20,078 nucleotides of DNA, taken from positions 1 through 20,078 of the forward strand of contig JAWWBN010000043.1 of assembly GCA_033720955.1 (NCBI GenBank), read 5' to 3'. This DNA comes from JAWWBN01 sp033720955 (lineage in GTDB: Bacteria > Acidobacteriota > Thermoanaerobaculia > Multivoradales > JAHEKO01). Positions 1 to 9,705 of this stretch are shown here, one piece after another. The stretch's first letter is position 1, and the number at the start of each line of letters is the position of its first letter. Under the pieces are notes generated by a model. It worked only from the letters and a program-made list of their open reading frames with translations. It searched no databases and was not told the DNA's origin. Made by a program: the position numbers and the translations under genes.

Positions 1-220
1 CCCGCGGACCCGGCCGGCGCCGCCCCACCGCCCAGACGACGGCGGCGGCGGCGGCCAGGAAGAGGAGGGCCACCGTGAGCCGCAGCAGGTTGCGCTCCCG
101 CAGCCACTCGATGGGCGCGCGGACGAAGTACAGGGAGGCGTAGATCGCCAGAGTGACCGCCGCGGCGCTCCACCAGAGGCGCCGCTCTCTCGGGGAGGTG
201 GTCCACGCCGCGCGTCTCAC
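1..220 (-). CDS. N-terminal fragment of a small membrane protein, possibly VanZ-like (cut by window edge)
   Basis: The frame opens with GTG at 220 and stays open to the window edge, giving 73 residues. An in-frame TAG at 230-232 lies just upstream and no ATG, GTG or TTG codon follows until about residue 50, so this GTG is the only likely start. No clear Shine-Dalgarno sequence precedes it. After a basic N-terminus the protein has one hydrophobic stretch (about residues 17-33, including the run IYASLYFV), a short polar loop with IEWLRERN, and a second stretch (about 45-62), followed by an arginine-rich tail. This fits a multi-pass inner membrane protein. The layout reminds me of VanZ-family proteins, but the diagnostic part is outside the window, so the family is a guess. 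It lies 34 bp downstream of ftsZ on the same strand and could be the last gene of the operon. Confidence 0.55.
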   Translation of the reverse strand, partial: MRRAAWTTSPRERRLWWSAAAVTLAIYASLYFVRAPIEWLRERNLLRLTVALLFLAAAAAVVWAVGRRRPGPR

Positions 221-254
221 GCGGCGAGTCTAGCGGCGACCCCGCACCGTGGGC

Positions 255-1559
255 TCAGTCCATCTGCTTGCGCAGCACCGTGGGGATGTCGAAGTCGTCC
301 ACGTTGGACCAGTTGGGCCCGAAGCCCCCCGGGTCGTCGCCGCGCGAGTGGGCGATCGCCTTGCGGTAGAAGGGCACCTCCTCCTTCTCCACCGGCTCCG
401 CCGCGCGTCGCTCGACCATCGGCCGCCGCAGCGGCAGGTCGTCGTCGGCCGCCGGCCGGCCCTCCGGCGGCGCCGCGCCTCCCGCGACGGTGCGGACCGG
501 GGCCTCCGGCTCGGGTCGCGGCGCGGGCCGCGAGAAGAAGTCGTCGTCGGCCACCATCTCGGGAGCGCGGTGGAAGCCGGTGGCGATGACCGTGACCTTC
601 ATCTCCTCGCCCATCGAGTCGTCGATCACCATGCCGGAGATGATCGTCGCGTCCGCGTCCACCGACTCGGCCACCACCCGCGCCGCCTCGTCCACCTCGT
701 GCAGGCTCATGTCGCGGCCGCCGCTGATGTTCAGCAGCACCCCCTGGGCGCCTTCGATGGAGGTGTCCTCCAGCAGGGGCGACGAGATCGCGCGCTGGGC
801 GGCCTCGACGGCACGGTTCTCGCCCTTGGCGATCCCGGTGCCCATCAGGGCCATCCCCATGCCGGTCATGATGGAGGTGACGTCGGCGAAGTCCACGTTG
901 ACCTCGCCCGGGACGGTGATCAGATCGCTGATCCCCTGCACCGCCTGGCGCAGCACGTCGTCGGCGATCCGGAAGGCCTCGGCCAGGGGGGTGCCCCGCT
1001 CGACGAAGTTGAGCAGCCGCTCGTTGGGCACCGTGATCAGGGTGTCCACCGCCGACTGGAGCTCCTCCACGCCGCGGTCGGCGAGGGCGGAGCGCCGCCG
1101 GCCCTCGAAGGCGAAGGGCTTGGTGACCACGGCCACGGTCAGCGCGCCGATCTCGGCCGCCAGCGAGGCGATGATCGGCGCGGCGCCGGTGCCCGTGCCG
1201 CCGCCCAGACCCGCCGTCAGGAAGACCATGTCCGAGCCGTCCAGCAGCTCCAGGATGCGCTCGGTGTCCTCCAGGGCAGCCTTACGCCCCACCTCGGGGT
1301 TGCCGCCGGCCCCGAGACCGCGGGTGAGCGCCGCGCCGAGCTGCAGCTTGATCGGCGCCGAGCACTTGCGCAGCGCCTGGAGGTCGGTGTTGGCGCCGAT
1401 GAACTCGATCCCCCGGATGCGGGCGTCGATCATGCGGTTGACCGCGTTGTTGCCGCCGCCGCCGATCCCGATCACCTTGATCTTGGCCGGCATCAGATCC
1501 GGCTCGTCGAGGGTGATCGGGACCTTGGTCTCCAGTTCCTTGTCGTCGAAGAGAATCAT
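255..1559 (-). CDS. ftsZ: Cell division GTPase FtsZ
   Basis: FtsZ is the tubulin-like GTPase that polymerises into the Z-ring at midcell and recruits the divisome. The 434-residue protein has the nucleotide-binding glycine motif GGGTGTG at residues 119-125, the N-terminal GIGGGGNNAVNRM stretch near 31-43, and the catalytic T7 loop NVDFAD at 221-226. A proline/acid-rich variable linker (about 336-423) leads to the conserved C-terminal tail DIPTVLRKQMD, which binds FtsA and other partners. The ATG at 1559 is chosen because AGGAG lies six bases upstream. The frame is open further upstream to 1724, but that extension reads into ftsA and has no FtsZ character. The N-terminus before the GTPase core is about 25 residues. 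It is the last canonical dcw gene here, 32 bp after ftsA. Confidence 0.98.
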   Translation of the reverse strand: MILFDDKELETKVPITLDEPDLMPAKIKVIGIGGGGNNAVNRMIDARIRGIEFIGANTDLQALRKCSAPIKLQLGAALTRGLGAGGNPEVGRKAALEDTERILELLDGSDMVFLTAGLGGGTGTGAAPIIASLAAEIGALTVAVVTKPFAFEGRRRSALADRGVEELQSAVDTLITVPNERLLNFVERGTPLAEAFRIADDVLRQAVQGISDLITVPGEVNVDFADVTSIMTGMGMALMGTGIAKGENRAVEAAQRAISSPLLEDTSIEGAQGVLLNISGGRDMSLHEVDEAARVVAESVDADATIISGMVIDDSMGEEMKVTVIATGFHRAPEMVADDDFFSRPAPRPEPEAPVRTVAGGAAPPEGRPAADDDLPLRRPMVERRAAEPVEKEEVPFYRKAIAHSRGDDPGGFGPNWSNVDDFDIPTVLRKQMD

Positions 1560-1591
1560 CTCGGGCTCCTTTCGAGTCCTCAAGTTCGGCG

Positions 1592-2830
1592 TCAAAGCAG
1601 GTCGGCGAAGATGTTCTTGAGACCGCCGACCATCCGGCGGACCGTCAGCCCGCGGCGTCCGGCGACGCGCTGCTGGTTCTCCTCCATCCTGCGACCGTAG
1701 AGCAGCAGGCCGCAGGAGGTGCACCAGGCGGGGCTTCCCACCACGTCCACCAAGCCACCCAGCCCCTGGGGCAGGCCGTATCGTACTCCGGTGTTGAACA
1801 CCTGTCCGGCCAGCTCCAGCAGGCCGTCGAGCTGCGCCCCTCCGCCGGTGAGGACCACGCCGCCGCGAAACTCCTCGTCGCAGCCGCTCTTGGCCAGGTC
1901 CTCGCGCACCAGGCTCAGCAGCTCCTCGGCCCGCGGCTGGAGGATCTCGCAGAGCTGGCGCTTGGGGACCACCCGCGGCGCGCCGCCGGCGACCCCCGGG
2001 ATCGAGATCCCCTCCTGGTCGTCGGCCATCGAGGCGAGACAGCAGCCATGGCGGGTCTTGATGGTCTCCGCCTCGGCAAAGGGGGTGCGCAGCACCATCG
2101 CGAGGTCGTTGGTGAAGTGACCGGCGCCGATCGGCAGGACGGCGCTGTGCTGGACCTCGCCCTCGAGGAAGACGGCGTAGTCGGTTGTGCCGGCGCCGAC
2201 GTCGAGCACCAGGGCGCCGAGCTCGCGCTCGTCGTGGGAGAGGACCGCCTCGGCCGTGGCAAGCGGCTCGAAGACCATCTCGATCACCTCGATGCCCGCG
2301 CGGTTCACGCAGGTCAGGAGCGTCCGGTTGCGGGTCAGGTTGCCCGTCACCAGGTGGACCGAGGCCTCGAGGCGGCTGCCCAGCATGCCGAGCGGGTCGG
2401 TGATCCCTCCCTGCTCGTCGACGAAGAACTCGCTGGGAATGGCGTGGAGGATCTCGCGGTCGGAGGGCAGCGCGGCGGACTGGGCGGCCTCCAGCACGCG
2501 GCCGATGTCGGCGCGGGTGATCTCGCGGTCCTTCCGCGCCACCGACACCATGCCGCGCGAGTTGACGCTGCGGATGTCGCTGCCGGCGACACCGACGTAG
2601 GCGCGGGAGATCTCCACCCCCGCCATCACCTCGGCCTCCTCGCTGGCCCTGCGCAGCGAGTCCACGGTGGCGTCCACGTTGACGACGTTGCCCCGCCGCG
2701 TGCCCCGGTTCGGCGCGAAGCCCTTGCCGACGATCTCCAGCTCCCCGGACTCGGCGAGCTGGCCGATCAGTACACCGACCTTCGACGATCCCACGTCGAT
2801 GGCGACGAGATAGGGGTCTGTCTTCGGCAT
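1592..2830 (-). CDS. ftsA: Cell division protein FtsA
   Basis: FtsA is an actin-like ATPase that tethers FtsZ filaments to the inner membrane and recruits later division proteins. The 412-residue product shows the phosphate-1 motif IDVGSSK (11-17), the phosphate-2 motif LDVGAGTTDYAVF (209-221) and the adenosine motif VVLTGGGAQLDGL (325-337). The C-terminal segment GLTVRRMVGGLKNIFADLL (394-412) is the typical amphipathic membrane-targeting helix, set off by a short linker. I prefer the ATG at 2830 because AGGAAGG ends nine bases upstream. A GTG at 2839 is also possible; it overlaps the ftsQ stop as GTGA, but it would lie directly against the Shine-Dalgarno sequence. Choosing 2839 adds only three residues. 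The gene sits between ftsQ and ftsZ in canonical order. Confidence 0.97.
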   Translation of the reverse strand: MPKTDPYLVAIDVGSSKVGVLIGQLAESGELEIVGKGFAPNRGTRRGNVVNVDATVDSLRRASEEAEVMAGVEISRAYVGVAGSDIRSVNSRGMVSVARKDREITRADIGRVLEAAQSAALPSDREILHAIPSEFFVDEQGGITDPLGMLGSRLEASVHLVTGNLTRNRTLLTCVNRAGIEVIEMVFEPLATAEAVLSHDERELGALVLDVGAGTTDYAVFLEGEVQHSAVLPIGAGHFTNDLAMVLRTPFAEAETIKTRHGCCLASMADDQEGISIPGVAGGAPRVVPKRQLCEILQPRAEELLSLVREDLAKSGCDEEFRGGVVLTGGGAQLDGLLELAGQVFNTGVRYGLPQGLGGLVDVVGSPAWCTSCGLLLYGRRMEENQQRVAGRRGLTVRRMVGGLKNIFADLL

Positions 2831-2835
2831 CGCTC

Positions 2836-3625
2836 TCACCCTTCCTGACTGCGCGGCACCGCCGCGCCCTTGATGACGATCTGATGGGAGAAGCGGAGGT
2901 CCACCTCCGCGCTCTCCGGCATCCGTTCCACGATCCTCGGCAAGAGCACCCCGAGTCTATCGAGGCCTCGCTCGAGCCCGCTCGTTCCCACGCGCACCGG
3001 GAAGGAGATCGCGTCGGCCCAGACGCGGTAGTCGCCCTCCCGCAGGCGCTCCACCTCCGACAGCTCGCCGGCCCAGACCGGCGCGACCCGACGCCATTCG
3101 TCCACTACGGCGAGCACCCCCGCCGTCTGGGCCGGGGGGTCGTCGAGACCGGAGAGCAGCGGCAGACCGGCTCCGCCCAGCTCGGGTGCGTACGGACCGA
3201 TCACGAAACCGGTGGCGTCCAGGTAGTGGATCCCGCCTTCACGGCGCAGCAGCGCGGCGGGCCGACGCTCCACCAGCTCGACGCTCAGGGCGTGCGGCAG
3301 CTCCTTGCGGGCGGTCACCGCGGCGATCCACGGGTGCGCCCCGAGGCGGCGCTCGATCTCCGACAGGCGGAGCCGCACGAGCTGACGGCCGTAGAGCGGC
3401 CTGAGCGCCTGATGGACCCAGCCCTCCTCCACCCGCTCGGCGCCGTGCACGGTCACCTCGGTCAGGGCGAAGACCGGCGAGGTCAGCGCCCATACCGCCG
3501 CCCCCGCCGGGGCGCCCACCAGCACCACCGCCGCCAGGAAGGGCCGTGCCAGCCGCAGCAGCCAGCCCCTGCGGCGGTGGGGGGCGACGAACTGCCGCCG
3601 GCGGAAGAGGGCGGGGCGCTCGCGC

Positions 3626-3636
<11 letters not shown>
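2836..3636 (-). CDS. ftsQ: Cell division protein FtsQ (POTRA domain, FtsQ/DivIB family)
   Basis: FtsQ is a bitopic membrane protein that links early divisome components with FtsB, FtsL and the septal synthase. The 266-residue protein has a strongly basic cytoplasmic N-terminus (about 1-30), one transmembrane segment (about 31-52), then a POTRA domain starting at VFALTEVTVHGAERV (about 55-123) that includes the typical HPWIAAVTARKELPHALSVELVERRPAA stretch in two parts (101-128). The periplasmic beta domain runs to about 256. Length and layout match the family. The start ATG follows a purine-rich GGAGGAGGGAGAG tract. The gene overlaps the end of murC by 11 bp and its TGA overlaps the upstream GTG candidate of ftsA. 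In enterobacteria murB or ddl would lie between murC and ftsQ, and neither is present here. Confidence 0.95.
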
Positions 3637-5040
<1,404 letters not shown>

Positions 5041-5044
<4 letters not shown>

Positions 5045-6153
5045 GCCGCTTCCTCCAGCCGCTCGACCCAGTCGGCGATCTCGCCCGCGGCGTTGCGCCG
5101 CGCCAGACGCCCCAGGGAGGCGCCCATGCCGGGCAGCGCGCCGGGCGCGGCGAGCAACGACCCCAGGATGGCCGCCAGCCGCTCCGCCGTGGCGTCGTCC
5201 CCCGACAGCACCCGGGCGCCGCCGCTCGCCTCGGCGCCGCGGGCGTTGTCGATCTGGTGACCGCCGGCGATCCTCAGGGGGACCAGCACCGCCGGGCGGC
5301 GGGCGGCGCAGATCTCGGCCAGCGTCACGGCGCCGGCGCGCGAGATGACCAGGGAGGCGCGCCCCATGCTCACGGCGACGTCGGGCAGGAAATCGGTCAC
5401 CTCGATCTCGAGTCCGGAGCCGGCCGTCGAGCACTTCGCGTACTCCCTCTTGGTCTCCTCCAGGTGGCGCTCCCCCGCCTGGTGGATCACCTCGAGCCGC
5501 GGCAGCCCGGGCGGCAGGAGCGTCAGCGCCCTCGGCACCAGCCGGTTGAGCTGCTCGGCCCCTTGGCTGCCCCCGAGGACCAGGATCAGCGGCGGTCCGG
5601 CCGGCGGCCGGTCGGGCAGCAGGTAGAAGTCGCGCCGCACCGGCACCCCGGTCAACCGCGCCGGGCACCGCAGACCCGACAGGGCCGGCTCGAACGCCAC
5701 CGCCGCCCCCTGGGCCCAGCGGGAGAGGTTGCGGTTGGCGACCCCGGCGCGGGCATTGGGCTCGAGGAGGAGAGCGGGCCGTCCGGCCAGCCGGCCCCCC
5801 AGCACCCCGGGGACGGAGACGTAGCCCCCGGTGCCCAGCACGATGCCGATGCCGTGGGTCCGCACCAGCCGCCGGGCGGCGAGCGCCGACGCGGCCGCGG
5901 TCGTCAGGGCGCCGGCCCGGCTCCACAGCCCCCGGCCCAGCACGGGCCGCGACGGCAGGGCCAGGAACTCCATCCCCTGGCGGCTCACCAGCTCCTGCTC
6001 CATGCTGTCGCGCCGGCCGGCCCAGGCCACCTCCCAGCCGCGGTCGAGCAGCTCCTCCGCGACCGCCAGCCCCGGGAAGACGTGGCCGCCGCTGCCGCCC
6101 CCCGCCAGGAGCAGCCGCCGCACCCGCTGGCCCTCGCCGTGGCCGTCATCCAT
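5041..6153 (-). CDS. murG: UDP-N-acetylglucosamine--undecaprenyl-PP-MurNAc-pentapeptide transferase MurG
   Basis: MurG transfers GlcNAc from UDP-GlcNAc to lipid I on the cytoplasmic face of the inner membrane, making lipid II. The 370-residue protein has the glycine-rich loop GGGSGGH (18-24; GGGTGGH in most homologues), the second glycine loop GGSQGA (194-199) between the two GT-B domains, and the donor-site signature SRAGAVTLAE (271-280) followed by RRPAVLVPL and HQIDNA. These are typical GT28 features and the length matches the family. The first eight or so residues are an unconserved polar extension. The ATG at 6153 overlaps the ftsW stop by eight bases, and the gene ends in an ATGA overlap with murC, which suggests coupled translation. 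Confidence 0.97.
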
Positions 6154-7234
6154 GCTGCGACACGTTGAGCACCACTCCGACCGCCAGCAGGGAGACCGCC
6201 AACGAGGAGCCGCCGTAGGAGATGAAGGGTAGGGTGACGCCGGTGGCCGGGAAGATCCCCACCGAGACGCTGACGTGGATCAGCGCCTGGACCAGGATCA
6301 TCCCGGTGAGCCCCCAGGCGAGATAGCGTCCGTGCTCGTCCGGGGCGCGAAAGCCGGCCCGCACCCCGCGCCAGGCGAGAACGCCGAAGGCCGCCAGCAC
6401 GCCCAGCGCGCCGACCAGCCCGAGCTCCTCGCCCACGATGGCGAAGACGTAGTCGGAGTGGGGGTAGGGAAGGAAGTAGAGCTTCTGCAGGCTCTTGCCC
6501 AGGCCGACCCCGAACAGCCCCCCGGAGCCGAGGGCGATGAGCGACTGCGCCGGCTGGAAGCCGGCCGCCAGCGGATCCACGCTCTCCGGCCGCAGGAAGG
6601 CCATCACGCGCTCCCGCCGATAGGGCACGGCGAGGATCGCCGACAGCACCACCGGCGCCAATCCCAGCGCCCCCAGGCCGAGGTGCAGCCAGGAGAGCCC
6701 CGAGAGGAAGAGCATGAGGCCCGCCGCCGCGGCCAGCAGGGAGGCGCCGGCGAGGTCCCGCCCCACCAGCACCATGGCCGCCATGGGACCCACCACCAGA
6801 GCCACGGGCACCACCAGGTGCATGCCCCGCCGCTCGGGCGGCCGCTTGGCGATCTGATAGGCCAGGAAGACCACGATCGCCACTTTGGCCAGCTCGGAGG
6901 GCTGGAAGGAGAGCCCCCCCACGATCAGCCAGCGCCGGGCGCTGTTGAGGGTGGGAGAGACCAGCACCACCGCCTGCATGCCGATCACGCCCCCCACGAG
7001 CCCCCAGACGAGCCATCGGCGCGCCAAGTTGCGGTAGTCGACGTGCATCGCGACGCCCATCGCGGCCAGGCCCACGGCGACCGCCACGAGCTGCTTGTAG
7101 AGGTAGTAGTAGGGGCGGCCTCCCCCCTCCCCGGCCACCACCGCGCTGGCCGAGTAGACGATCGCCACCCCCAGCCCCACCAGCACCATCACGGTGGTGA
7201 AGAGAACCCGGTCGAAGGCGAGCTTCTTGGCCAT
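6146..7234 (-). CDS. ftsW: Septal peptidoglycan polymerase FtsW (SEDS family)
   Basis: FtsW is the SEDS glycosyltransferase that polymerises lipid II at the septum with the class B PBP FtsI. The 362-residue protein is almost entirely hydrophobic with about ten membrane segments. Family motifs seen are NSARRW (97-102), FQPSELAK (110-117), the LPYPHSDYVFAIVGEELG region (255-272) with the putative catalytic Asp at 261, and ISYGGSS (338-344). The usual PDLGT loop reads GRDLAG (158-163), keeping the Asp but not the Pro or Gly. It could in principle be RodA, but its place between mraY and murG argues for FtsW. The ATG at 7234 lies 12 bp after mraY and has no strong Shine-Dalgarno sequence. The murD gene usually found between mraY and ftsW is absent. 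Confidence 0.95.
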   Translation of the reverse strand: MAKKLAFDRVLFTTVMVLVGLGVAIVYSASAVVAGEGGGRPYYYLYKQLVAVAVGLAAMGVAMHVDYRNLARRWLVWGLVGGVIGMQAVVLVSPTLNSARRWLIVGGLSFQPSELAKVAIVVFLAYQIAKRPPERRGMHLVVPVALVVGPMAAMVLVGRDLAGASLLAAAAGLMLFLSGLSWLHLGLGALGLAPVVLSAILAVPYRRERVMAFLRPESVDPLAAGFQPAQSLIALGSGGLFGVGLGKSLQKLYFLPYPHSDYVFAIVGEELGLVGALGVLAAFGVLAWRGVRAGFRAPDEHGRYLAWGLTGMILVQALIHVSVSVGIFPATGVTLPFISYGGSSLAVSLLAVGVVLNVSQHG

Positions 7235-7246
7235 GGGAAACGCCGC

Positions 7247-8329
7247 TCACCGGAGCTTGAGGGTGGAGAGGCTGGCCAGGGCGAAGAGCACCGCGAGGAT
7301 CCAGAATCGGACGATGATCTTCGACTCCTCCCAGCCGGAGAGCTCGAAGTGGTGGTGGATCGGCGCCATCTTGAGGATGCGCCGGCCGGTCAGCTTGAAG
7401 GAGGCCACCTGGAGGATCACCGACAGCGCCTCCAGGACGAAGAGGCCGCCCACCAGCAGCAGCACGATCTCCTGCTTCGACAGGATGGCGACCATGCCGA
7501 TGGCGCCGCCCAGGGCCAGCGACCCGACGTCGCCCATGAAGACCTCCGCCGGGTGGGCGTTGAACCAGAGAAAGCCGAGGCTGGCCCCCACCAGGGCGGC
7601 GCAGAAGACGGCCACCTCGCCGGTGCCCGGAATGTACGGCACCTGCAGGTAGCGGGCGACGACCGAGTTGCCGGCGACGTAGGTGAAGATGGCGTAGGTG
7701 GCGGCGGCGATCAGGGTGGCTCCGATCGCCAGTCCGTCGAGGCCGTCGGTCAGGTTCACGGCGTTGGACGAGCCCACCAGGACCAGCAGGGCGAACAGGA
7801 GATAGAAGGGGCCCACGTCGAAGACGGCGTGCTTGAAGAAGGGCAGCGCCACGGTGGGCTCGAAGCTGGTGCCGGGCCAGGTCAGGAGCGCGCCCGTCGC
7901 GGCGACGGCGACCGCGCACTGCAGCAGCAGCTTGAGCCGCGCCGACAGGCCCCGGTTGTGCCGCCGACGCACCTTCAGCAGATCGTCGGCGAAGCCCACG
8001 GCGCCGAAGCCGACGAAGACCGCCAGGGCGAGCCAGACGTAGACGTTGGAGAGCTGCGCCCAGAGCAGGGTCGGCACGACGACGCAGAAGAGGATCAGCA
8101 GACCCCCCATGGTGGGCGTGCCGGCCTTGGCGTGGTGCCGCTCGGGCCCCTCCTCGCGAATCGCCTGGCCGATCGACAGCCGGCGCAGCCGGGCCACGGT
8201 CCACGGCCCCAGCGCCACCGACAGGAGCACCGCGGTCAGCACCGAGCCGGCGGCGCGGAAGGTGATGTAGCGGAAGACGTTGAACGCCGCGATCTCGTCC
8301 GACAGGGGGAAGAGCAGGTGGTAGAGCAT
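7247..8329 (-). CDS. mraY: Phospho-N-acetylmuramoyl-pentapeptide transferase MraY
   Basis: MraY moves phospho-MurNAc-pentapeptide from UDP to undecaprenyl phosphate, forming lipid I in the inner membrane. The 360-residue protein has about ten membrane segments. It carries the catalytic-site motifs FADDLLK (113-119), NLTDGLDGLA (192-201), NAHPAEVFMGDVGSL (257-271) and MAPIHHHFE (321-329), plus the early HHAKAGTPTMGG sequence (65-76). Length and motif order are standard. The ATG at 8329 shares one base with the murF stop (TGATG). The open frame extends far upstream through murF, but that sequence is a shadow reading. The gene is followed by ftsW after 12 bp. Confidence 0.98.
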   Translation of the reverse strand: MLYHLLFPLSDEIAAFNVFRYITFRAAGSVLTAVLLSVALGPWTVARLRRLSIGQAIREEGPERHHAKAGTPTMGGLLILFCVVVPTLLWAQLSNVYVWLALAVFVGFGAVGFADDLLKVRRRHNRGLSARLKLLLQCAVAVAATGALLTWPGTSFEPTVALPFFKHAVFDVGPFYLLFALLVLVGSSNAVNLTDGLDGLAIGATLIAAATYAIFTYVAGNSVVARYLQVPYIPGTGEVAVFCAALVGASLGFLWFNAHPAEVFMGDVGSLALGGAIGMVAILSKQEIVLLLVGGLFVLEALSVILQVASFKLTGRRILKMAPIHHHFELSGWEESKIIVRFWILAVLFALASLSTLKLR

Positions 8330-9705
8330 CAGCCCTCCTCCCCCGAGCTCGTGAGACGCCGCACCACCCGCTCGAGACCCACCCCGCGCGAGCCCTTCAC
8401 CAGCACCACGTCCCCCGGTTGGAGCTCCGCCGCGGCGACCTCGGCCGCGTCGGCCGCGTCGGCGGTCCATCTGGCCTCTCCCCCCGCCGCGGCAGCCCCC
8501 TCCACCAGACGGCGCGCCAGGGGGCCGACACCGACGATCGGCGAGAACCCGAGCCCGACGGCGACCTGGCCGGACCTGCGGTGGAGCTCCGGCGCGGTGG
8601 GTCCCAGCTCCAGCATCTCTCCCAGGACCGCCCAGCGGCGGCCCCCGGAGATCTCCGCCGCCGACTCCAAGGCCCGCTCCAGGGCTGCCGGGTTGGAGTT
8701 GTAGCTGTCGTCGATCAGGGTGCCGCCGCCCGGAAGGGGGTGCAGCTCGCCGCGCATGGCGGCGGCGGCGAGCCGCGCAGCGCGGTCGGCGATCTCCGAC
8801 GGGGAGACCCCCAGGGCGAGGGCGCAGGCGGCGGCGGCGAGAAAGTTCTCGACGTTGTAGAGGCCGTGGACGGGCAGCCGGACGGCCGTCTCGCCCCGCG
8901 ACGTGAGGAGACGGAAGGTGCTGCCGCCGCCGGCGGCGGCGGCGATCTCCTCGGCGCGGACCTCGGCGGCCGGCCCGAGGCCGTAGCGCACCACCCGGCC
9001 GCCGAACCTCGCCGCCAGACGCTCCACCTCCGCGTCGTCCGCGTTGGCGATCATCAACCCGTCCTCGGGCACCGACTCGAGCAGCTCGCCCTTGGCCTCG
9101 GCGATCGCCCGCAGCGAGCCGAAGAACTCGAGGTGAACCGGACGGACGTTGGTGTAGACCACCGCGTCGGGCCGGCCCAGGCGGCCGATGGCGCCCAGCT
9201 CCCCGGCCGAGGACATGCCCATCTCCGCCACCATCCACTCGGTGTCCTCGGGGATGGCCAGGAGCGCCAGGGGGAAGCCGTACAGGTTGTTCAGGTTGCC
9301 GGGGCTGCGCGCGATACGGAAGGTGCCCTCCAGCAGCGCGGCCAGCATCTCCTTCACCGTGGTCTTGCCGGTCGAGCCGGTCACCGCGACCACCCGCGCC
9401 GGCAGGCGCCGTCGCACCGCCCGGGTCAGGGCGTGGAGCGCCTCGAGGGTGTCGTCCACGCGGATCAGCGCGCCGTCGCCGGCCGAGACGTCGCGGGCCA
9501 CCACCGCCGCGGCGGCGCCCCGGGCCAGGGCGTCGCCCACGAAGCGGTGCCCGTCGGTCCGCTCCCCGGGCAGGGCGAAGAAGAGCTCGCCCTCCTGCAC
9601 CGCTCGCGAGTCGAGGGCGGCCCCGCGCCACCGCGCCGACGGGTCGCCGGCGATCACCTCGCCTCCCATTGCGGCGGCCGCCTCATGAAGCCGTCCCTGA
9701 GCCAC
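8329..9705 (-). CDS. murF: UDP-MurNAc-tripeptide--D-alanyl-D-alanine ligase MurF
   Basis: MurF adds the D-Ala-D-Ala dipeptide to UDP-MurNAc-tripeptide, the last cytoplasmic step of the stem peptide. The 458-residue protein shows the N-terminal domain with LDSRAVQEGELFFALPGER (31-49), the Mur-ligase P-loop TGSTGKTTVKEM (109-120), the SPGNLNNLYGFPL stretch (134-146), AEMGMSSAGEL (160-170) and, in the C-terminal domain, the DDSYNSNPAA sequence typical of MurF. The GTG start at 9705 is preceded by GGGAGGAGG and gives the expected N-terminus. An ATG at 9669 is possible but would remove family-conserved residues. The gene overlaps the end of murE by 23 bp and shares a base with mraY. It needs a D-Ala-D-Ala ligase encoded elsewhere, as no ddl is in this window. 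Confidence 0.97.
   Translation of the reverse strand: MAQGRLHEAAAAMGGEVIAGDPSARWRGAALDSRAVQEGELFFALPGERTDGHRFVGDALARGAAAAVVARDVSAGDGALIRVDDTLEALHALTRAVRRRLPARVVAVTGSTGKTTVKEMLAALLEGTFRIARSPGNLNNLYGFPLALLAIPEDTEWMVAEMGMSSAGELGAIGRLGRPDAVVYTNVRPVHLEFFGSLRAIAEAKGELLESVPEDGLMIANADDAEVERLAARFGGRVVRYGLGPAAEVRAEEIAAAAGGGSTFRLLTSRGETAVRLPVHGLYNVENFLAAAACALALGVSPSEIADRAARLAAAAMRGELHPLPGGGTLIDDSYNSNPAALERALESAAEISGGRRWAVLGEMLELGPTAPELHRRSGQVAVGLGFSPIVGVGPLARRLVEGAAAAGGEARWTADAADAAEVAAAELQPGDVVLVKGSRGVGLERVVRRLTSSGEEG

Noticed and set aside
221..254. Possible terminator after ftsZ
   Set aside because: I saw no stable inverted repeat followed by a T-run in this 34-bp gap.
1560..1724. Longer FtsZ with an extra 55 residues
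   Set aside because: The extension reads through the end of ftsA, has no FtsZ similarity, and the internal ATG at 1559 has a good Shine-Dalgarno sequence.
6275..8704. Long plus-strand open frame (809 codons) opposite ftsW, mraY and murF
   Set aside because: Same reasoning: antisense to genes with clear motifs, with a His/Gln/Arg-rich composition typical of the reverse reading of membrane protein codons.
8932..8947. Short GCC/GGC trinucleotide repeats in murF and elsewhere (for example near 8755-8840 and 45-57)
   Set aside because: These encode ordinary alanine or glycine runs in very GC-rich genes and show no array structure.
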